Source of the DNA: an uncultured Collinsella sp.
Lineage (GTDB): Bacteria > Actinomycetota > Coriobacteriia > Coriobacteriales > Coriobacteriaceae
Assembly: GCA_900754445.1 (NCBI GenBank)
Contig: CAAECW010000105.1
Span: 1 to 15,649, forward strand
Reading direction: 5' to 3'
Length of the DNA stretch: 15,649 nucleotides
Of the stretch, positions 14,295-15,649 are shown piece after piece. The notes beneath the pieces were generated by a model that did no database searches, was not told where the DNA came from, and was given only the letters and a program-made list of their open reading frames with translations. The number at the start of each line of letters is the position of its first letter. The first letter of the stretch is position 1. Made by a program: the position numbers and the translations under genes.

Positions 14295-15530
14295 ATGTTT
14301 AATAAAAAGCCCCTCGCGGATACCACCGCCCGAAGACCCTCAACTGGTGCGCAGGCCAAGATCTACAGTCGCGATAACGTGGCTCGCTATTCCGAGCGCG
14401 CTCGTCAACGTCGTCGTAGCCACACGATTCGTCACGTCGCGCTCATTGTCGTGCTTGGTGTGCTGCTGAGTGCCACTACCGCTGCCGGCCTGTGGTTTGC
14501 TACCATTATGGGCAAGCTCGGCGATTCTAATGTCATTACCGATAATCTGCGTCGGGTTCTGGTTGACACCGATGAGGCAAAGGATCCGTTCTACGTGCTG
14601 CTTCTTGGCACCGACGGCCGTCCGGGCGAGGATACGTATCGTGCCGACTCGATTATCCTGGCACGCATCGACCCCACGCAAAAGCAGGCGACGCTCATTT
14701 CCGTTCCGCGCGACACCAAGGTCGAGTACAAGGGCGAGACCATGAAGATCAACGCCTGCCATACCGTTGGCGGCGCCGAGGCCATGGTCGAGGCGGTCAA
14801 CGAGCTGTGCGGTGTTCAGATTTCCCACTATGCCGAGGTCAGCTTCGACGGTATGCAGGCGCTGATTGATTCGGTTGGCGGTATCGACATTAACGCAACC
14901 GATGATGTTGACGACCCCGAGCACCTGGATATTAAGATTACCGCTGGCCAGCAGCATATGGACGGTGCCACCGCCCTTACCTATGCCCGCTGCCGCTACA
15001 CCTATGCCGACGGCGATTACACGCGCATGCGCCACCAGCGTCAGGTGCTTGGCGCCCTTGCCAACCAGATTCTCAATAACTTCGATGCCACGAAGATTTT
15101 TGGCCTGGTTAATTCGCTGTCCGATATGCTCGTAACCGATATGAGCGTTCAGGATATCGTGGCTACGGTCAACGCCATGCGCGGTATGGATGTCGACGGT
15201 ATCTACTCGGCCAACCTGCCCTCGTACGCCGACGACAGCACCATGATCGACGGTGTGAGCTACGTCTTTGTCTACGAGGACGAGCTCAAGGAAATGATGG
15301 AGCGCGTCGATGCCGGCAAGGATCCCAAGGGTCCCAACACCATGGGTCTTTCCGACGGTTCCAGTTCTACGATCGGCGACCTGAACAACAACACGTCTGA
15401 CGACTACGCAAACGGTACCGCAACTTCATCGGTCAGCTCTGACGATTCCGATGACTCAGGCGATTCGAGCGATTCGGACTACTACGAAGAGCCCACCGGC
15501 GACGGTAACGGCTACGAGGCCAACTACTAG
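14295..15530 (+). CDS. LytR-CpsA-Psr (LCP) family cell-wall glycopolymer transferase
   Basis: LCP enzymes attach teichoic-acid-like or other glycopolymers from lipid carriers to peptidoglycan, outside the membrane. The 411-residue protein has a basic cytoplasmic N-terminus (about 1-45) and one membrane helix (46-70). The LCP domain has LLLGTDGR (102-109), RADSIILARID (116-126), SVPRDT (136-141), DSVGGIDI (192-199) and YARCRY, then GDYTRMRHQRQ (240-250) with the lipid-phosphate-binding arginines. Residues about 351-411 form a low-complexity tail rich in Ser, Asp, Gly and Asn. The ATG at 14295 has only AGG upstream; a TTG at 14289 would add two residues. Adjacent murA supports a wall-assembly role. 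Confidence 0.92.
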   Translation: MFNKKPLADTTARRPSTGAQAKIYSRDNVARYSERARQRRRSHTIRHVALIVVLGVLLSATTAAGLWFATIMGKLGDSNVITDNLRRVLVDTDEAKDPFYVLLLGTDGRPGEDTYRADSIILARIDPTQKQATLISVPRDTKVEYKGETMKINACHTVGGAEAMVEAVNELCGVQISHYAEVSFDGMQALIDSVGGIDINATDDVDDPEHLDIKITAGQQHMDGATALTYARCRYTYADGDYTRMRHQRQVLGALANQILNNFDATKIFGLVNSLSDMLVTDMSVQDIVATVNAMRGMDVDGIYSANLPSYADDSTMIDGVSYVFVYEDELKEMMERVDAGKDPKGPNTMGLSDGSSSTIGDLNNNTSDDYANGTATSSVSSDDSDDSGDSSDSDYYEEPTGDGNGYEANY

Positions 15531-15531
15531 A

Positions 15532-15559
15532 GTTACGCGGTTTTACCAAACCGCGTAAC
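15532..15559 (+). terminator. Perfect 12-bp hairpin after the LCP gene
   Basis: gttacgcggttt (15532-15543) and aaaccgcgtaac (15548-15559) are fully complementary around the loop tacc. The stem begins 2 bp after the stop codon. There is no T-run behind it, so it may act with the second hairpin downstream, as a Rho-assisted end, or as a 3' stabiliser. Confidence 0.6.
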
Positions 15560-15591
15560 CGCTTGACGCTGCGCGGGCCGCATTTGGACAA

Positions 15592-15649
15592 TCTGACGTT
15601 CAACTTCAAGGGCGCGACCAGAAGGTCAGCGCCCTTTCGTTTCACGTCA
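15592..15649. repeat. Stem-loop repeat, right copy
   Basis: The element starts with tctgacgttcaa (15592-15603) and ends with tttcacgtca (15640-15649), the same blocks as at 1-57. Inside, aagggcgcgacc (15608-15619) pairs with ggtc-a-gcgccctt (15624-15636), a 12-bp stem with one bulged A and the loop agaa. The stem sequence is unrelated to that of the left copy while pairing and loop position are kept. A cgttt follows the stem, so this copy may also end transcription of the LCP gene. The window stops with the last base of the element. Confidence 0.65.

Overview
The window looks like chromosomal core DNA from a high-GC Actinobacterium, most probably a gut Coriobacteriia member such as Collinsella. 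This rests on codon usage, the gene complement and order, and the protein sequences as I read them. It is an inference from memory of the families, not a database result. Every supported gene lies on the + strand.

Layout. (1) Positions 1-577 hold no convincing gene: a stem-loop repeat at the very edge, a palindrome resembling REP elements, an AT-rich stretch with nested inverted repeats, and a promoter. (2) Positions 578-3418 carry translation and tRNA-modification genes: prmC (release-factor methyltransferase, with a large Ala/Glu-rich insertion) and a Sua5/YrdC-type threonylcarbamoyl-AMP synthase. Between them sits a hicAB toxin-antitoxin pair with its own promoter and a 9+9 bp dyad operator. 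(3) glpK (glycerol kinase) is 13 bp behind the Sua5 gene, followed by upp (uracil phosphoribosyltransferase) after a structured leader. (4) A spacer of about 280 bp carries hairpins and a good promoter, and leads into a complete F-type ATP synthase operon: an atpI-like gene, then atpB, E, F, H, A, G, D and C (6027-12910). It ends at a very strong intrinsic terminator. (5) murA (TTG start) begins 13 bp after that terminator, and a LytR-CpsA-Psr protein follows 12 bp behind murA. Both act in cell-wall assembly. (6) The right edge carries two hairpins, the second being another copy of the repeat seen at position 1.

How the genes work together. The ATP synthase genes encode all eight F1Fo subunits with catalytic residues intact. 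The c subunit has the carboxylate of helix 2 but lacks the sodium-ligand pattern, which suggests proton coupling. PrmC and Sua5 support translation (release-factor glutamine methylation and t6A). GlpK and Upp handle glycerol entry and uracil salvage. MurA and the LCP protein make and decorate the cell wall.

The most interesting signals are not new enzymes. They are the pair of terminal repeats whose ends and central loop are conserved while the stem bases change with pairing kept, the structured AT-rich region before prmC, the hicAB insertion with its operator, and several unusual protein architectures (PrmC insertion, AtpF signal peptide, 64-residue c subunit, diverged Sua5 loop).
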